Shown: positions 38,252 through 49,761, counted from the stretch's first letter. The stretch is 64,000 nt of DNA from Polyangiaceae bacterium (GCA_016719945.1 JADJYE010000001.1:496001-560000); one strand, 5' to 3'. Program-made: numbers and translations. The notes: a model not told the origin generated them from the letters alone.

Positions 38252-39459
38252 ATGTCTAGAATCCCCCTCTTGTTGCTCCCGCTCGCCTTGCTCGCAGCTG
38301 CCTGCGACAGCGGGTCGGGCTCGTCGCTGAACCTGGACGACGGCAGCGACGGCAACGACGGCAGCGACGGCAGCGACGGCAACGACGGCTCCGGAGCGGG
38401 CACCAGCGAAGGCGGCGGCGCACAAGGCGGCGGTGGCCCAGGCATCGACCCCGCCCTCGCCGATCGCGAGGTCGACTACAACGAGGCGCTCCGTACGGCC
38501 TCGCTGAAGCTCATCCGACGCCTGCCGACCCTCGCGCAGATCAAGGCCGTGAAGGACGCGGCCGATCCGAAGGCCGCGTACACCGCCGAGCTCGACGCGA
38601 TGCTCGCGTCGCCCGACTTCAACGCGCGCATGGTGAAGTTCTGGCGCGACACGATGCGGATGGGTGGCGACGGGCCTTGACACCGCGCCCGCCTTCGCCG
38701 CGAAGCTGATGGCTGAGGGGCGGCCGTTCTCGGAGCTCTTCACCGCGACCACGGGCAACTGCCCGACGTATGACGGCGCGACCGGCACCTTCACCGACGC
38801 GGACTGCGCCAGCGGCGCGCCGGTGCAGGCGGGCGTGCTGACCGACCCCGCGGTTCAGCGCCAGTTCTACGGCAACATGGCCTTCCGCCGATTGCGCTGG
38901 GTCCAGGAGGCCTTCTTCTGCACCAAGTTCCCGGCCGGAGTCCCCGGACCAGCCGACAGAAGATCGGCGCAGGACTACGTGCGCCCTGGCCCTTCGAGTC
39001 CATCGCGACGCGCCCATCGACTTCCAGGACACGAAGTCGGTCGTCTGCGCCAACTGCCACGCGACCATCAACCACATCCGCCCGCTGTTCGCGAACTTCG
39101 GCGAGGACGGCATGTGGAACAACAACATCGCGGTGATGACGCCGATCGCCCCCGAGCCGGTCACGACCGAGCTGTCGCACTGGCTCAACCCTGGCGTCGC
39201 CACCGCCTGGCGCAACGGCGTCGAGGTCTCCGACCTCGCGCAGCTCGGCCAGGCCCTCGCCGAGGACCCGCAGGTCGGCGAGTGTGTGGTCGCTCGCGTC
39301 TGGAACTTCGCGATGTCCAAGGAAGACGTCGTGAAGGACCTCGCGACCGTGCCCTTCGGCGTCGTCAGGCCGCACATCACCAAGTTCCAGACCGGCAGCC
39401 AGAACCTCAAGGCCACCCTCCGGGCCATCCTCACGAGCGCGGACTTCGTCCGGTTCTAG
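38252..39459 (+). CDS. DUF1549/DUF1585-like lipoprotein with CxxCH, frameshifted
   Basis: Starts MSRIPLLLLPLALLAAACDS at 38252, a strong lipoprotein signal with lipobox LAAAC. A repetitive DGSDGNDGSDG acidic linker follows. Then LRTASLKLIRRLPTLAQIKA and YTAELDAMLASPDFNARMVK, the typical DUF1549 pattern of planctomycete-type envelope proteins. The frame breaks near 38670 and again near 38945. The continuing frames give FYGNMAFRRLRWVQEAFFC, then VVCANCHATINHIRPLFANF (heme motif CANCH) and a C-terminal NLKATLRAILTSADFVRF, as in DUF1585. About 400 aa when joined. Likely one intact gene damaged by sequence error. Partner of the upstream cytochrome-like gene. Confidence 0.75.
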
Positions 39460-39471
39460 GCGCGGAGGACC

Positions 39472-40213
39472 ATGACCATGACCCGCACCATCCTTCAGGC
39501 ATTCGGGACCGCGCTCCTCGGTGTTGCGTTCGTCGGCTGCGGCGCCGACGACCCTCGTCATCGACGACCAACCCCGACACACGACAGCGAGCCCCAGCAG
39601 GACCCGATCGCAAGCCGGGCAACAAGCCCGAGGACACGGTCGGCTCCGAGGACACCACGCACGACCACACCCCTGGCCTCGGCGAAAACGAAGCGCGCGA
39701 TCCGTACGAGATCGCGAAGCAGCGAGAGGAGGAGGGCAGCCCCGAGGCTCGCGCCCGCCTGCACTCCTGCCAGAAGATGCAGATCCAGACGGTCCGCACG
39801 GCTTCGGGGTGAACATCGACGCCACCGGCAACCCGCCCACGGCCGGCCAGCTCATCAAAGGCGGCGGCACGGCGCTCGGCGGGGCCGAACTACGACGCGC
39901 GCGTGGGCGAGACATCGTCTGGACCGCCGCTGGCGCGGCGAAGCTGTTCGACATCCTGGGGCAGGCAGCGCCCGGAATCATCGCGACGCTGCCCAACTCC
40001 GCCGCAGTGCCAGATCGACGGCGTCGGCCCACCGGTCTTCACGGACGCGGGCGCACCTGCGTGGAGGACGCGATCAGCTGCCTCATCGGACGCCCGGCCA
40101 CGCCGGATCACGTCGCCATCTGCAACAGCCTGGTCGCGAGCGCCTCCGACATCGAGACTGGCAAGAAGGTTGCAGTGGCCACTCTCCTGAGCGCAGCTCA
40201 CTCCTGCGAGTGA
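39472..40213 (+). CDS. small lipoprotein, several frameshifts
   Basis: Starts MTMTRTILQAFGTALLGVAF and reaches VGCGADDP, a lipoprotein signal. The continuation is spread over three frames: TVGSEDTTHDHTPGLGENEA and RDPYEIAKQREEEGSPEARA near 39640-39760, FGVNIDATGNPPTAGQLIKG near 39800-39870, then VEDAISCLIGRPATPDHVAI and the end ATLLSAAHSCE at 40213. At least three breaks are required (near 39545, 39790-39800 and 39890-40060). No family is recognised. It is placed 12 bases after the DUF1549-like gene and 11 before the Tat protein gene, so it is part of the same operon. Confidence 0.65.
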
Positions 40214-40224
40214 CGGAGGACACG

Positions 40225-41611
40225 ATGGTGAACGACAGGCTCAAGAATCTCGAAGGCCGCTCCCGCCGAAATTTCCTCCGCTGGGCGACCGCCGCCGGCG
40301 CGCTGCTCGCTCTCGATCGCGCAGGTCCTCGACGTCGTCGAGCAGGCTCGCCGGCGTGGCGATGGCGCAAGACGCCTCGTGCGCGCTGACGAACCGCTCG
40401 GTGCACCTCGTCGCCGGTGACGGCGGCTTCGCGTGGTTCCAGCTCCTCTGGCCCCACAACGATATCGCCGCGAGCAACAACGACAGCTACGCGTTCCACG
40501 CGTCTGGCGAGACGACCAAGGCCTCGGACACGGACAAGCACTTCGAGCTCGGCCCCGGAGGCGCCCTGGCAGGCCCTCGACAAGGCGAAGCGCATCACCG
40601 CCTTCATGGCCGGCACCAACCAGACGCACACGCCGACGCCGGGCTCCGCGGCGAACCTCGGCGGCGACCAGACGCTCCTCGCGGCCTGCGCCGCGATCCA
40701 GCGCTCGACGCCCTCGCTGCTCCCGTCATCGGCGTGGACCCGGTCAACTTCGGCACGGCCACGGCGCGCCCGACATCGCCACGGTCGGCGACGCCGACGG
40801 CCTCGTGCAGCTCTTCAACTCCGCCGCTTCCCGGGAGATCCTCTCTCTGCCGCAGGACGCCGCGCTCTACGAGGCGTATTACAAGGCGTTCACCGGCCTC
40901 AACAAGGCTTCCTCTCGCCCGACGCAGCTGCGCGGGCTGCGCGTCGGCAAGCAAGCGGCCAGCTTCCTCGGCCAGAACCTCGCCGCGCAGCTCCAGGTGA
41001 CCGACGCCGACCTGCAGCGGTACGGCGCGCCCAACGGCACGGCGAACAAGCTGCGAGACATCGCTCGCGCCCTGATCGTCACGTCGAAGGCCTTCCGCCT
41101 GAACCTCACGCAGTCGGTCATCATCCCCGCGATGCGCGACGACCCGCACGGCGCGTTCGGCGACATGGGCACCCTGCGCAGCACGGTGCAGACGCTCGGC
41201 ACCATGCTCGACGCCTTCATGGCCGACCTCGCCGGGATGGAGGACCCGTCCTGCAGCGCGAAGAACCTCTCCGACTCGGTCGTCATGACCGTGCACGGCG
41301 ACACCCCCAAGGACCCGCGCGACCGCAGCGGCTGGCCCGACGGGACGCCGAACAACGCCAACTGGCTCTATGTGATGGGCAATGGTTACCTCAAGACGGG
41401 CTGGTTCGGCGGCGTGCGCGAGAACGGAAACACCGACGTGTTCGACCCGACCACGGGCAACACCGTCCCGAACGGCAACTCGGCAGACGTCTCGGCCTCG
41501 GCCGGTGCGGCCGTAGCGTTCGCCGTCGCGAAGGGTGACATGCGGCGCGTCGAGGACTTCTACAACGGCCCCTCGATCGAGGGCATCGTCAACATCAACC
41601 CCATCCAGTAA
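40225..41611 (+). CDS. Tat-exported DUF1501-like protein, frameshifted
   Basis: The ATG at 40225 has GGAGGA just upstream. The N-terminus EGRSRRNFLRWATAAGALLA is a twin-arginine signal (RRNFLRW). Frames then change near 40325, 40560 and 40760. The pieces read LTNRSVHLVAGDGGFAWFQL, then DKAKRITAFMAGTNQTHTPT, and from 40790 a clean 270-residue C-terminal part (LVQLFNSAASREILSLPQDA ... GLNKASSRPTQLRGLRVGKQ, ending IEGIVNINPIQ). The layout (Tat signal, then a DUF1501-like body, behind a DUF1549-like gene) copies the widespread envelope gene pair whose function is unknown. Family assignment is by layout and is moderate only. Confidence 0.7.
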
Positions 41612-41685
41612 GCGAGCCACCTGGCGCGTTTCCGGGCCCGACGAGGGCCTGCTCCTCCGCCGGGCTTCGTGTTTGAGCGGCCGCG

Positions 41686-41841
41686 TCAGCTCGCCAGCTT
41701 GACCGTGGTGGGCGTGGGGTGGACGTCCTGCCCGTTGGGCTCGACGTGAACGCCGATGGCCCGCGCCAAGGTCTGCATCAGCTTGACGGAGTCGGCAGTC
41801 GAGCCCTTGGCGTCGGCCGAGCCGCTGCCTCCTTCCTTCAT
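41686..41841 (-). CDS. possible small gene (51 aa)
   Basis: A short reading from ATG 41841: MKEGGSGSADAKGSTADSVK, then LMQTLARAIGVHVEPNGQD, ending TTVKLAS. The composition is protein-like, but there is no homologue in mind and no clear ribosome site. It could also extend to 41886. It lies alone between two convergent blocks. Very uncertain. Confidence 0.25.
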   Translation of the reverse strand: MKEGGSGSADAKGSTADSVKLMQTLARAIGVHVEPNGQDVHPTPTTVKLAS

Positions 41842-41908
41842 GGCAGCGCACCCTATCAAAGCTCTGCAAGCTGGATGAGCCGTCACTCGCCCCCTCCGCG
41901 CCCCCGGC

Positions 41909-44900
41909 TCAAGGCGGTGACGCCGCGAGGTCCGCGAGCAGCGCGAACAGCGCGCGGACCTCTTCGGCGTCGTTGAACGTGTCGTCCTCCCGGTTGATCT
42001 CGGAGAGCGCGGCGGCGATGAGGCTCGTGTCGTCGCCCGCCCCGACGACCGCTCGGATCGACTCGTGCTCGGTGTTCACGGTGAGCTTCTGACGCTTCCG
42101 GTCGAAGCGCAGAGGACGACCGGAGTCGGCCACGACGACCTCGATCGCCTGAGAGATCGGCGTGCAGCCGAGCGCGCGGGTCAGTCGCCGAGCGAGGCCT
42201 GGGGTGGACCGCTCCGCGCGCAGGAAGATGCCGAGCAAGCCGGCGAGGAGCGGGGGGGCCGGCGCGGCGACGACGACGCGCGGAGGCACCGGCGGAGGGT
42301 GGCTGGCGGCCGGAGGTGCGGAAAAGGGCGGGAGGTCGACAGCCCGCGTCGTCGTGTCGAGGGCGCGCGGTGCAGGGGTTGGGAGCGGAGCGGGCGAAGG
42401 CGGGGCACAAACGGGGGGGGGCGGTGCCTTGGCCCGTGTGTCGGGTGCGTGCAGCCGCCCCTTCTTCTCCTTGGCCTGGGTGGTCAAGCGCGCGCGTATG
42501 TCGTCCGCCTTGCTGCGCCAGCGGAACACGCGCCCAGGCCTGTTCGGCCAGCTCGTCACGATCACCACCGGATCGTCGGCGAAGGCAGCCGACTGGGTCG
42601 CCGTGGCGATGGGCCGGCCCTTGAACACCTTGGAGAGCTCGCGGAGGCTCGCAAGCCTGCGCTGGTTCCCCTGCTGCAACGTGAACAACGGGCGAGCCCG
42701 CATCCCGTCGAGCAGACTGCGACCGTCGAGCTGTGAGAGGACGACGCGGCGCGCGAGCGGACACTCGACGACAAGCCGAGCAAACTCAGGATCTTCAAGA
42801 AACCGGTCGAACCATCGCCTGTTCCCCTGGAGGGCGACCTCGGGCACCCGAGGAGCCCCTTCACGAAGCCCATGGACGCCGGGCCAGAGATAGTCTTCAT
42901 CGACGGCGATCGTGCATGCCGTCCCGTGGGGCGCTTCGAGGACCTCTACCACCGAACCTCGATGCATGCGCAAGATCACCGGGCGGCTGGAGGCGCCAAC
43001 CGCGAAGGGGATCGTTCCATCGACGCCGAAGTAGATGGGTGACGTCGCCGGCCCGCGCTGAGCCGCGACCGCTGCTCCGAGCGCTTCTTCCGACGTGCGC
43101 GGCTGATACACCCAACGCGAGTAGTCGACGAGCGCTGCGTCCGGGCCAACGAGCAGCCTCAACGCAGGCAGCTCGTCGGGGTCGAGCAGGAGCACCGGCT
43201 GTGCGCCAGGGATGATCTTCTGGCTTGGATCAAGCTGCCCACGAAGCACATACCGCAGGCCGTGGTGTGTGCGAGCGCTCGCGAGCACCGTGTGAGAGCT
43301 CAGACGCACCCCGAACAGACTCGCCCAGAGAGGGAGGTCACTCAGTCGACGCCCTGCCTCGTTGGCGCCGGCTGCCACCCCCGCGACGACGGCACGGATC
43401 AACGGCCCCCCGTGGTCCGGCCCCTCGAGCCGCTCGTGCAAGGCGGCCCGAGCCTCCTCCCACACCACGGAGATCGCCCGCTCGAAGCCCGAGTCTCGCC
43501 GAGCGCCTTCGTAAGCGAACGTCGGAGTGAGGCAGCCCTCGCTCGCGATCGCCGCGTCGATGAGCAGGGTGCCTGGAGACCACGGCCACCGGAGCGTCTC
43601 GAGGACATGCCCGTCGACGTACAGCCGGACGAGCGACTCTGCGCCGCGACACGGCGATAGCACCGTGACCTTCCCCGTGATGCCGTCGGAGCGCGCGAGC
43701 GTTCGCGAGACGACCGTCGCCGGATCGAACGGAACCTCGAGCCCCGCCGCCCCGGCCGCGAGCATGCCCAGCCTCCGCGCGCGGCCCCGCTCGACCAGAG
43801 CTCGAACCTCCTCGAACGGGCGCGCGCCGAAGAGATTGAACAGCGCGCGCTCTTGCGGGGAGCTCGCGAAGAACACGTCTCTCGTCATCGGCGCGACCTC
43901 GGGGCCGAGCCCGGTCTCGGAGACGTACGCGATTCGCCCCTCCGACCTAACACGCGCGAGCTCTGCGACGCAGCGAAGCCGACCGCACGCGTCGTAAAGC
44001 AGGGGTAGCTCGAACAAACACCCGACCTCCCGGATTCCACTAGCCATCGCGACCATCGCGCACGCGAGCAGCGAGGCGTAGAGGCTCGCCACACGGGGCT
44101 CGTCGCCGCGCGCTCGCGCAGCCACGACCTCGCGTCGAGCCGCCTCGACGAGCGCTGGGATCGCGCGGCGGGCAGCGGCCGCGATCTGAGCCACCAGCTC
44201 GTCGCCGACTCGCGAGCGCGACACGTTGGTCGGAAGCGCCTCAGCTTGGGCGTGAACGAACACCGGCAGGTACATCTGTCCGATGGGGTGGGAGGCGACG
44301 AGCTCGCCGGGCCACACATCGCAGAAATGGAGACCGAGCTCGTCGAAGCGAATGCTCGGCCGCGACGTGGGGCTCGAGGTGAGCTCGAGCGTCGCTTCGA
44401 TCGGGGTCGCCAGACGGACGCTCACCAGCGAGGTGCGCGCCTTGGGGATGACGACTACTCCCTGGATCGCGATCGGAGCGCCGCTCGACACCGCGCGCGC
44501 GAGCCGGTCGACGTCCGCCGGAGGTCCGCCCATCCCGAGCGCGCGACCGAGCACCGCGAAGCTCGTCGCGCGCTCGACATGAACGCACGTGGCGGCGACG
44601 GGGAGGCCGTCCTTCGGCGTCGACGCGACCGCGGGGCGCACCCCCGTGGTCTCGAGCTGGCGCGCGGTCACCCTCGAGGCCATCACCGTCTGACTGGACG
44701 CGTCACGCGTGAACACGGTCACCGCGCCCGCGTCGTGGCCGAGCGCGGCGATGCACGCCGAAGCAAACCGCCGAAGCCTCCGTCCCTCCACGTCCTCGGC
44801 CCCTTCGGTCACGGCGTGGTCGAGGACGTCGCTGGGCCAGGGGGCCCCGTCGAAGCGAACGAAGAGGTCGTCGGCGTCGTACGTCACGTCGATGCGCGCG

Positions 44901-45019
44901 GGCTCCGCGAGGGCGGCCGCGCGCACGAGCTCGACGAGCCAGCTCGCAGGCTCGGCGAGCCCGTGATCGCGCAGCTTCAGCGCCGCCCGGCGGGCGTCGA
45001 CCTTGAGCCGGCCGCGCAT
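41909..45019 (-). CDS. large protein with degenerate GHKL/Hsp90-like N-terminus
   Basis: 1036 aa; the start ATG overlaps the stop of the upstream GHKL gene (TGATG), so the two are coupled. Residues about 25-62 align by eye with the partner's ATP-binding start, but the key residues are lost: ELVRAAALAEPARIDV has Ala where the Mg-binding Asn should be, and FDGAPWP replaces DDGCGM. Residues about 255-300 hold QMYLPVFVHAQAEALPTNVS followed by RSRVG, like the Hsp90 middle-domain motif with N-(V/I)-S-R. A long unique middle part (about 300-830), a Pro-rich linker (about 850-905) and a small C-terminal alpha/beta domain (LTVNTEHESIRAVVGAGDDT) follow. It may be a pseudo-ATPase partner. Function unknown. 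Confidence 0.82.
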   Translation of the reverse strand: MRGRLKVDARRAALKLRDHGLAEPASWLVELVRAAALAEPARIDVTYDADDLFVRFDGAPWPSDVLDHAVTEGAEDVEGRRLRRFASACIAALGHDAGAVTVFTRDASSQTVMASRVTARQLETTGVRPAVASTPKDGLPVAATCVHVERATSFAVLGRALGMGGPPADVDRLARAVSSGAPIAIQGVVVIPKARTSLVSVRLATPIEATLELTSSPTSRPSIRFDELGLHFCDVWPGELVASHPIGQMYLPVFVHAQAEALPTNVSRSRVGDELVAQIAAAARRAIPALVEAARREVVAARARGDEPRVASLYASLLACAMVAMASGIREVGCLFELPLLYDACGRLRCVAELARVRSEGRIAYVSETGLGPEVAPMTRDVFFASSPQERALFNLFGARPFEEVRALVERGRARRLGMLAAGAAGLEVPFDPATVVSRTLARSDGITGKVTVLSPCRGAESLVRLYVDGHVLETLRWPWSPGTLLIDAAIASEGCLTPTFAYEGARRDSGFERAISVVWEEARAALHERLEGPDHGGPLIRAVVAGVAAGANEAGRRLSDLPLWASLFGVRLSSHTVLASARTHHGLRYVLRGQLDPSQKIIPGAQPVLLLDPDELPALRLLVGPDAALVDYSRWVYQPRTSEEALGAAVAAQRGPATSPIYFGVDGTIPFAVGASSRPVILRMHRGSVVEVLEAPHGTACTIAVDEDYLWPGVHGLREGAPRVPEVALQGNRRWFDRFLEDPEFARLVVECPLARRVVLSQLDGRSLLDGMRARPLFTLQQGNQRRLASLRELSKVFKGRPIATATQSAAFADDPVVIVTSWPNRPGRVFRWRSKADDIRARLTTQAKEKKGRLHAPDTRAKAPPPPVCAPPSPAPLPTPAPRALDTTTRAVDLPPFSAPPAASHPPPVPPRVVVAAPAPPLLAGLLGIFLRAERSTPGLARRLTRALGCTPISQAIEVVVADSGRPLRFDRKRQKLTVNTEHESIRAVVGAGDDTSLIAAALSEINREDDTFNDAEEVRALFALLADLAASPP

Positions 45020-46650
45020 CAGCGAGGACCCGCTCGCGACCCGCCCGCGCTCGCGGACAGCAGCCGGTCGTTGAGCTTCGCGCTGGTGGCCCCGTCTTGC
45101 TCGATGAGGACGATACGCGCGACCAGCGCGGCGGCTCGCTCCACGGCTGCCGCGCGTTCGAGTCGCTCCCAGAGTTGGGGACCGAGGAGCAGGCGCTCAC
45201 CGCGAGGCACGACATCGAATGGGTCGACCCACGTGCCGCGGGTGAGCCCCCCCTCGCCTCCCACGAAGGCCGCGAGCCGCGTCCACTTACCCGCGCCCAC
45301 GACGACAGGGACGATGCTCGTCACCGCTCGCCCTGCCCGCGCCAGCACCGCGCGCAGCGCCACGAGCGCCGGGTGGGACGGCGCGGCGCCGACGGCGGCC
45401 AGCAACGAGAACGCCTCGTCGACGGGCGGGCCGGCGGGCTCGACGATCTCCGCCACAGTGCCCCCCGGATCGAGCCGGACACAGGCGTAGCCCGCCTCGA
45501 CCGCTCGGCGCGTCAGCGGGGTCGTGCGCGTGGCGGTGACGACCCGCGCAGAGCTGCGGAGCGCCTCGATGCGATGGAGCGACAGGACCGCCTCGCCCTC
45601 GAGCGGCTCGACGAGGGCGACGCGCGTCGCCTTCTTCGGACGCCGCGCGATCGAGGCGGCGAGCAGCGGTCGGTACGCCTCGAGCGTCGAGTCGTCACCC
45701 TGCGCAGCGTACGCCGCCGCCGCGCGCGCGAGCGCATCGTCGAGCGCGGCGTCGAGCGCGCCTTCGCTGGTGCGGCGCACCAGCTTCATCGCGCGTTCGA
45801 ACGCCCCGTCTCTTCGAACGTCATCGCGGCTGATGGTGCACGACAGACCGGGGCCGTCGACCTTGAAGCGGAGCCCGGGGAGGCAAGGCTCGCGCGCCGC
45901 GGCCTCGAGCAACGTGAGCCCACGGCCGTAGAAGCCCGCGAAGTCCCCTTCCCCTTCCGGCCCCACGGCGCCGCCGGACCACCTGGTCCCCGCAGTCGGG
46001 CCGACCACGACCCTCACGCCGTCGTCCTCGACGCCCACGACGACGGGCGCCCGGATCGAGAGCGGCTCGTTGATCGAGACCCACCCGCCCCCCTGTTCGC
46101 GCAGCTGGATGGGACATCTGACGTGCCTGCACCACCGCGAGAGGGCCGAGCGGAGCTTCGCCGCGTGCTCGCGTCGAGCGATCTCCGTGTCGGCGACGAC
46201 CAGCTCGACCGACGTGCCGCTCCCCGGCGCGGCGGGCCGCGGCTCGATCTCGAAGGTGTAGTCGCGATAGAGCCGCACGGCGTAGGCCCCCTCCGCGCGG
46301 TGCGTCTGGACATGGACGACCTCCGGGTCGACGGCGAGCACGCTCTTGAAGCCGACGCCATAGCGGCCGATCTTCCCCTCTTGCCCCTCCTTGCTCGAGG
46401 AGAACAGGGTAAGCAGCGGCCCTCTGATCACGTCGAGCGTCATCCCGCAGCCGTCGTCGCTGAAGCGCACATGCAGGCGCTCGTCCGACTCGGTCAGCTC
46501 GACGTCGATCCGCGTCGCTCCAGCGTCGATCCCGTTCTGAACCAGCTCGCGGGCGTAGGCGTACCGGTCCGCGAACTGCTGGACGACCTCCTCGATGAGC
46601 CCGCCTTGTGGCTTCACCCGAGGTTGGGCGCGACCCGATCGGTAGGCCAT
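45019..46650 (-). CDS. GHKL-fold (Hsp90/MutL-like) ATPase
   Basis: 543 aa. Bergerat-fold ATP site complete: N-box ELVQNGIDAGATRIDV (Glu 35, Asn 39), G1 box SDDGCGM (residues 64-70), G2 box GRYGVGFKSVL (95-105) with the lid region SSSKEGQEGK before it. A middle domain like Hsp90 follows, with VDGPGLSCTISRDDVRRDGA in place of the usual N-(V/I)-S-R-E signature (near 270). Thus it is nearer to Hsp90/MutL-type ATPases than to histidine kinases, and no phosphotransfer domain exists. No nuclease, helicase or transmembrane part is visible. It is coupled to the large degenerate homologue downstream. Possible chaperone or conflict-system ATPase; unproven. Confidence 0.88.
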   Translation of the reverse strand: MAYRSGRAQPRVKPQGGLIEEVVQQFADRYAYARELVQNGIDAGATRIDVELTESDERLHVRFSDDGCGMTLDVIRGPLLTLFSSSKEGQEGKIGRYGVGFKSVLAVDPEVVHVQTHRAEGAYAVRLYRDYTFEIEPRPAAPGSGTSVELVVADTEIARREHAAKLRSALSRWCRHVRCPIQLREQGGGWVSINEPLSIRAPVVVGVEDDGVRVVVGPTAGTRWSGGAVGPEGEGDFAGFYGRGLTLLEAAAREPCLPGLRFKVDGPGLSCTISRDDVRRDGAFERAMKLVRRTSEGALDAALDDALARAAAAYAAQGDDSTLEAYRPLLAASIARRPKKATRVALVEPLEGEAVLSLHRIEALRSSARVVTATRTTPLTRRAVEAGYACVRLDPGGTVAEIVEPAGPPVDEAFSLLAAVGAAPSHPALVALRAVLARAGRAVTSIVPVVVGAGKWTRLAAFVGGEGGLTRGTWVDPFDVVPRGERLLLGPQLWERLERAAAVERAAALVARIVLIEQDGATSAKLNDRLLSASAGGSRAGPR

Positions 46651-46653
46651 CGG

Positions 46654-48489
46654 CTAGTACGCGGCGGCCTTGCCACCCGCTCGGGTCGTGTCGGCGACCG
46701 CGCGGAAGCCCCGCGTCTCGGGGTCGACCTCGATGCAGTTCGCGTGGCCCATGCGCGGACGCTTGGTGATCTTGTGCCCCCGCTTCTCGAGCTCGGCCAC
46801 GACGTCGGCGCCGATCGCCTCCTCGACCGCGAGCTCGTCCGGAAGCCACTGGTGGTGCGCGCGCAGCGCCGGCACGGCCTTGTCGAGCGGGGCGCCGTAG
46901 TCGACCAGCGCGCGGGTGATCTGCGCGACCGTGGTCGTGATGGTGGGGCCGCCTGGCGAGCCGAGGATCGCGCGCACCTCGCCGTCCTTCGACAGGATCG
47001 TCGGCGTCATGCTGGAGAGCATGCGCTTGCCCGGCTCGATCTTGTTCGTCTCCCCCTGCACGAGCCCGAACACGTTGGGCTTGCCCGGCGCGACCGCGAA
47101 GTCGTCCATCTCGTTGTTGAGGAGCACACCGGTCCCGGGGATCGCGAACTTCGCGCCGTACCCGGTGTTGAGCGTGGTCGTGTTCGAGACCGCGTTGCCG
47201 GCCTCGTCGACCACCGAGTAGTGCGTCGTCTGCGTCGACTCGCTCTTCGGCGCGACGCCTGGCTGGATGTCCTTCGAGCTCGTCGCCCTCAGCGGATCGA
47301 TGGTGGAGGCTCGCTGCTTGAGGTACGCCGGGTCGAGCAGCGTCTCGAGCGGCATCTTCACGAAGTCAGGGTCGCCCAGGAGCTGGTTGCGATCGACGTA
47401 GGCGCGCCGCATCGCCTCCGCGAAGAGGTGGATCTCCTCGGCGCTCCGCCAGGGCTTCTCGTTCAGCTTCAGCGCCTCGCTCATCACGAGCAGCTGCTTC
47501 AAGACCACCCCGCCGGAGGAGGGCGGAGGCATCGTGACGACCTCGTGGCCGCGGTACGAGAACACGATCGGGTCGCGCCACTTCGCGCGATACGCCGCGA
47601 GATCCGACGCCTTCCACACGCCGCCCGCCTGGCTCACCTCGGAGGCCATCTTCTCGGCCAGCGCGCCCACGTAGAAGGCGTCCGCGCCGCCGTCGGCGAT
47701 CGCTTGGAGCACCTTCGCGAGCTCGGGCTGCACGAGCTTCTCTCCCGCGGCGAGCGCGCCGCCGTCGGGGCGCTCGAACAGCTTGGCGGTGTGAGCGAAG
47801 CCCAGCTCGCGCATCTTCTTCGTGACCCTGGCGAGGTCGGCCGCCGTGACAGGATCGAGCGCGAACCCGTCCCTGGCGAGGGCGACCGCGGGCGCGACGA
47901 GGTCCTTCCAGGGGAGCTTGCCGAACCGCTTGTGCGCCTCGGCGAAGCCCCGCACCGTCCCCGGGATGCCCGCGGCCTTCGGCCCCTCGAGGCTGTCCTT
48001 CGTGGGCTTGCCGTCCTTGCCGAGGTACATGTCGCGGCTCGACGCGCTCGGCGCCGTCTCGCGGTAGTCGAGGGCGAAGCTCTTTCCGCTCGCCTCGCGG
48101 ACCACCATGAAGCCGCCGCCGCCGAGGTTGCCCGCCGAAGGGTGGGTGACGGCGAGCGCGAAGCCGACCGCGATAGCCGCGTCCACCGCGCTGCCGCCGG
48201 CCTTCAAGATCGAGAGCCCCACGTCGGTCGCGTTGGCCTCCTGGCTCGAGACGGCCCCGCGAGTCCCCAGCGCAACTCGCGGAGCCTCGGCGGCGCCCTT
48301 GGGCAAGGCGCGTGGCTTCGGCGCGACGTCTGCCGTCGACGTGGGCGCAGCGCTCGCCGACAGCGCGGGCGGCGCGGTGACGGAGCTCGCGACGTCAGGG
48401 CTCGTCGGCTCCTTGCATGCGAGGGTGAGCGCCGCCAGCGCGAGGAGATGCGCGAGGACGCTGCGGGCGTACCAGGCCGTCGGGTTCAT
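46654..48489 (-). CDS. ggt: gamma-glutamyltransferase (lipoprotein)
   Basis: 611 aa. N-terminal nucleophile hydrolase that cleaves gamma-glutamyl bonds of glutathione and similar compounds in the periplasm. A lipoprotein-like signal (LLALAALTLAC) and an Ala/Pro/Ser linker precede the catalytic body. Seen: VSSQEANATDVGLSILKAGG, GNLGGGGFMVV and, at the autocleavage site, STQTTHYSVVDEAGNAVS with the nucleophile Thr at about 420. The small subunit continues LNNEMDDFAV and SSMTPTILSKDG, with GSPGGPTITTTVAQ in place. All key residues are present. The upstream neighbour on the same strand is the diiron protein gene, 30 bases away. Confidence 0.95.
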   Translation of the reverse strand: MNPTAWYARSVLAHLLALAALTLACKEPTSPDVASSVTAPPALSASAAPTSTADVAPKPRALPKGAAEAPRVALGTRGAVSSQEANATDVGLSILKAGGSAVDAAIAVGFALAVTHPSAGNLGGGGFMVVREASGKSFALDYRETAPSASSRDMYLGKDGKPTKDSLEGPKAAGIPGTVRGFAEAHKRFGKLPWKDLVAPAVALARDGFALDPVTAADLARVTKKMRELGFAHTAKLFERPDGGALAAGEKLVQPELAKVLQAIADGGADAFYVGALAEKMASEVSQAGGVWKASDLAAYRAKWRDPIVFSYRGHEVVTMPPPSSGGVVLKQLLVMSEALKLNEKPWRSAEEIHLFAEAMRRAYVDRNQLLGDPDFVKMPLETLLDPAYLKQRASTIDPLRATSSKDIQPGVAPKSESTQTTHYSVVDEAGNAVSNTTTLNTGYGAKFAIPGTGVLLNNEMDDFAVAPGKPNVFGLVQGETNKIEPGKRMLSSMTPTILSKDGEVRAILGSPGGPTITTTVAQITRALVDYGAPLDKAVPALRAHHQWLPDELAVEEAIGADVVAELEKRGHKITKRPRMGHANCIEVDPETRGFRAVADTTRAGGKAAAY

Positions 48490-48518
48490 CGACGGCCGAT
48501 GCTACACGGGGGCGCGGC

Positions 48519-49748
<1,230 letters not shown>

Positions 49749-49761
49749 GTCGGGCTCCTTC

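Noticed and set aside
41612..41685. Terminator after the Tat-protein gene
   Set aside because: GC-rich partial inverted repeats are present, but no stable stem with T-tract could be drawn.
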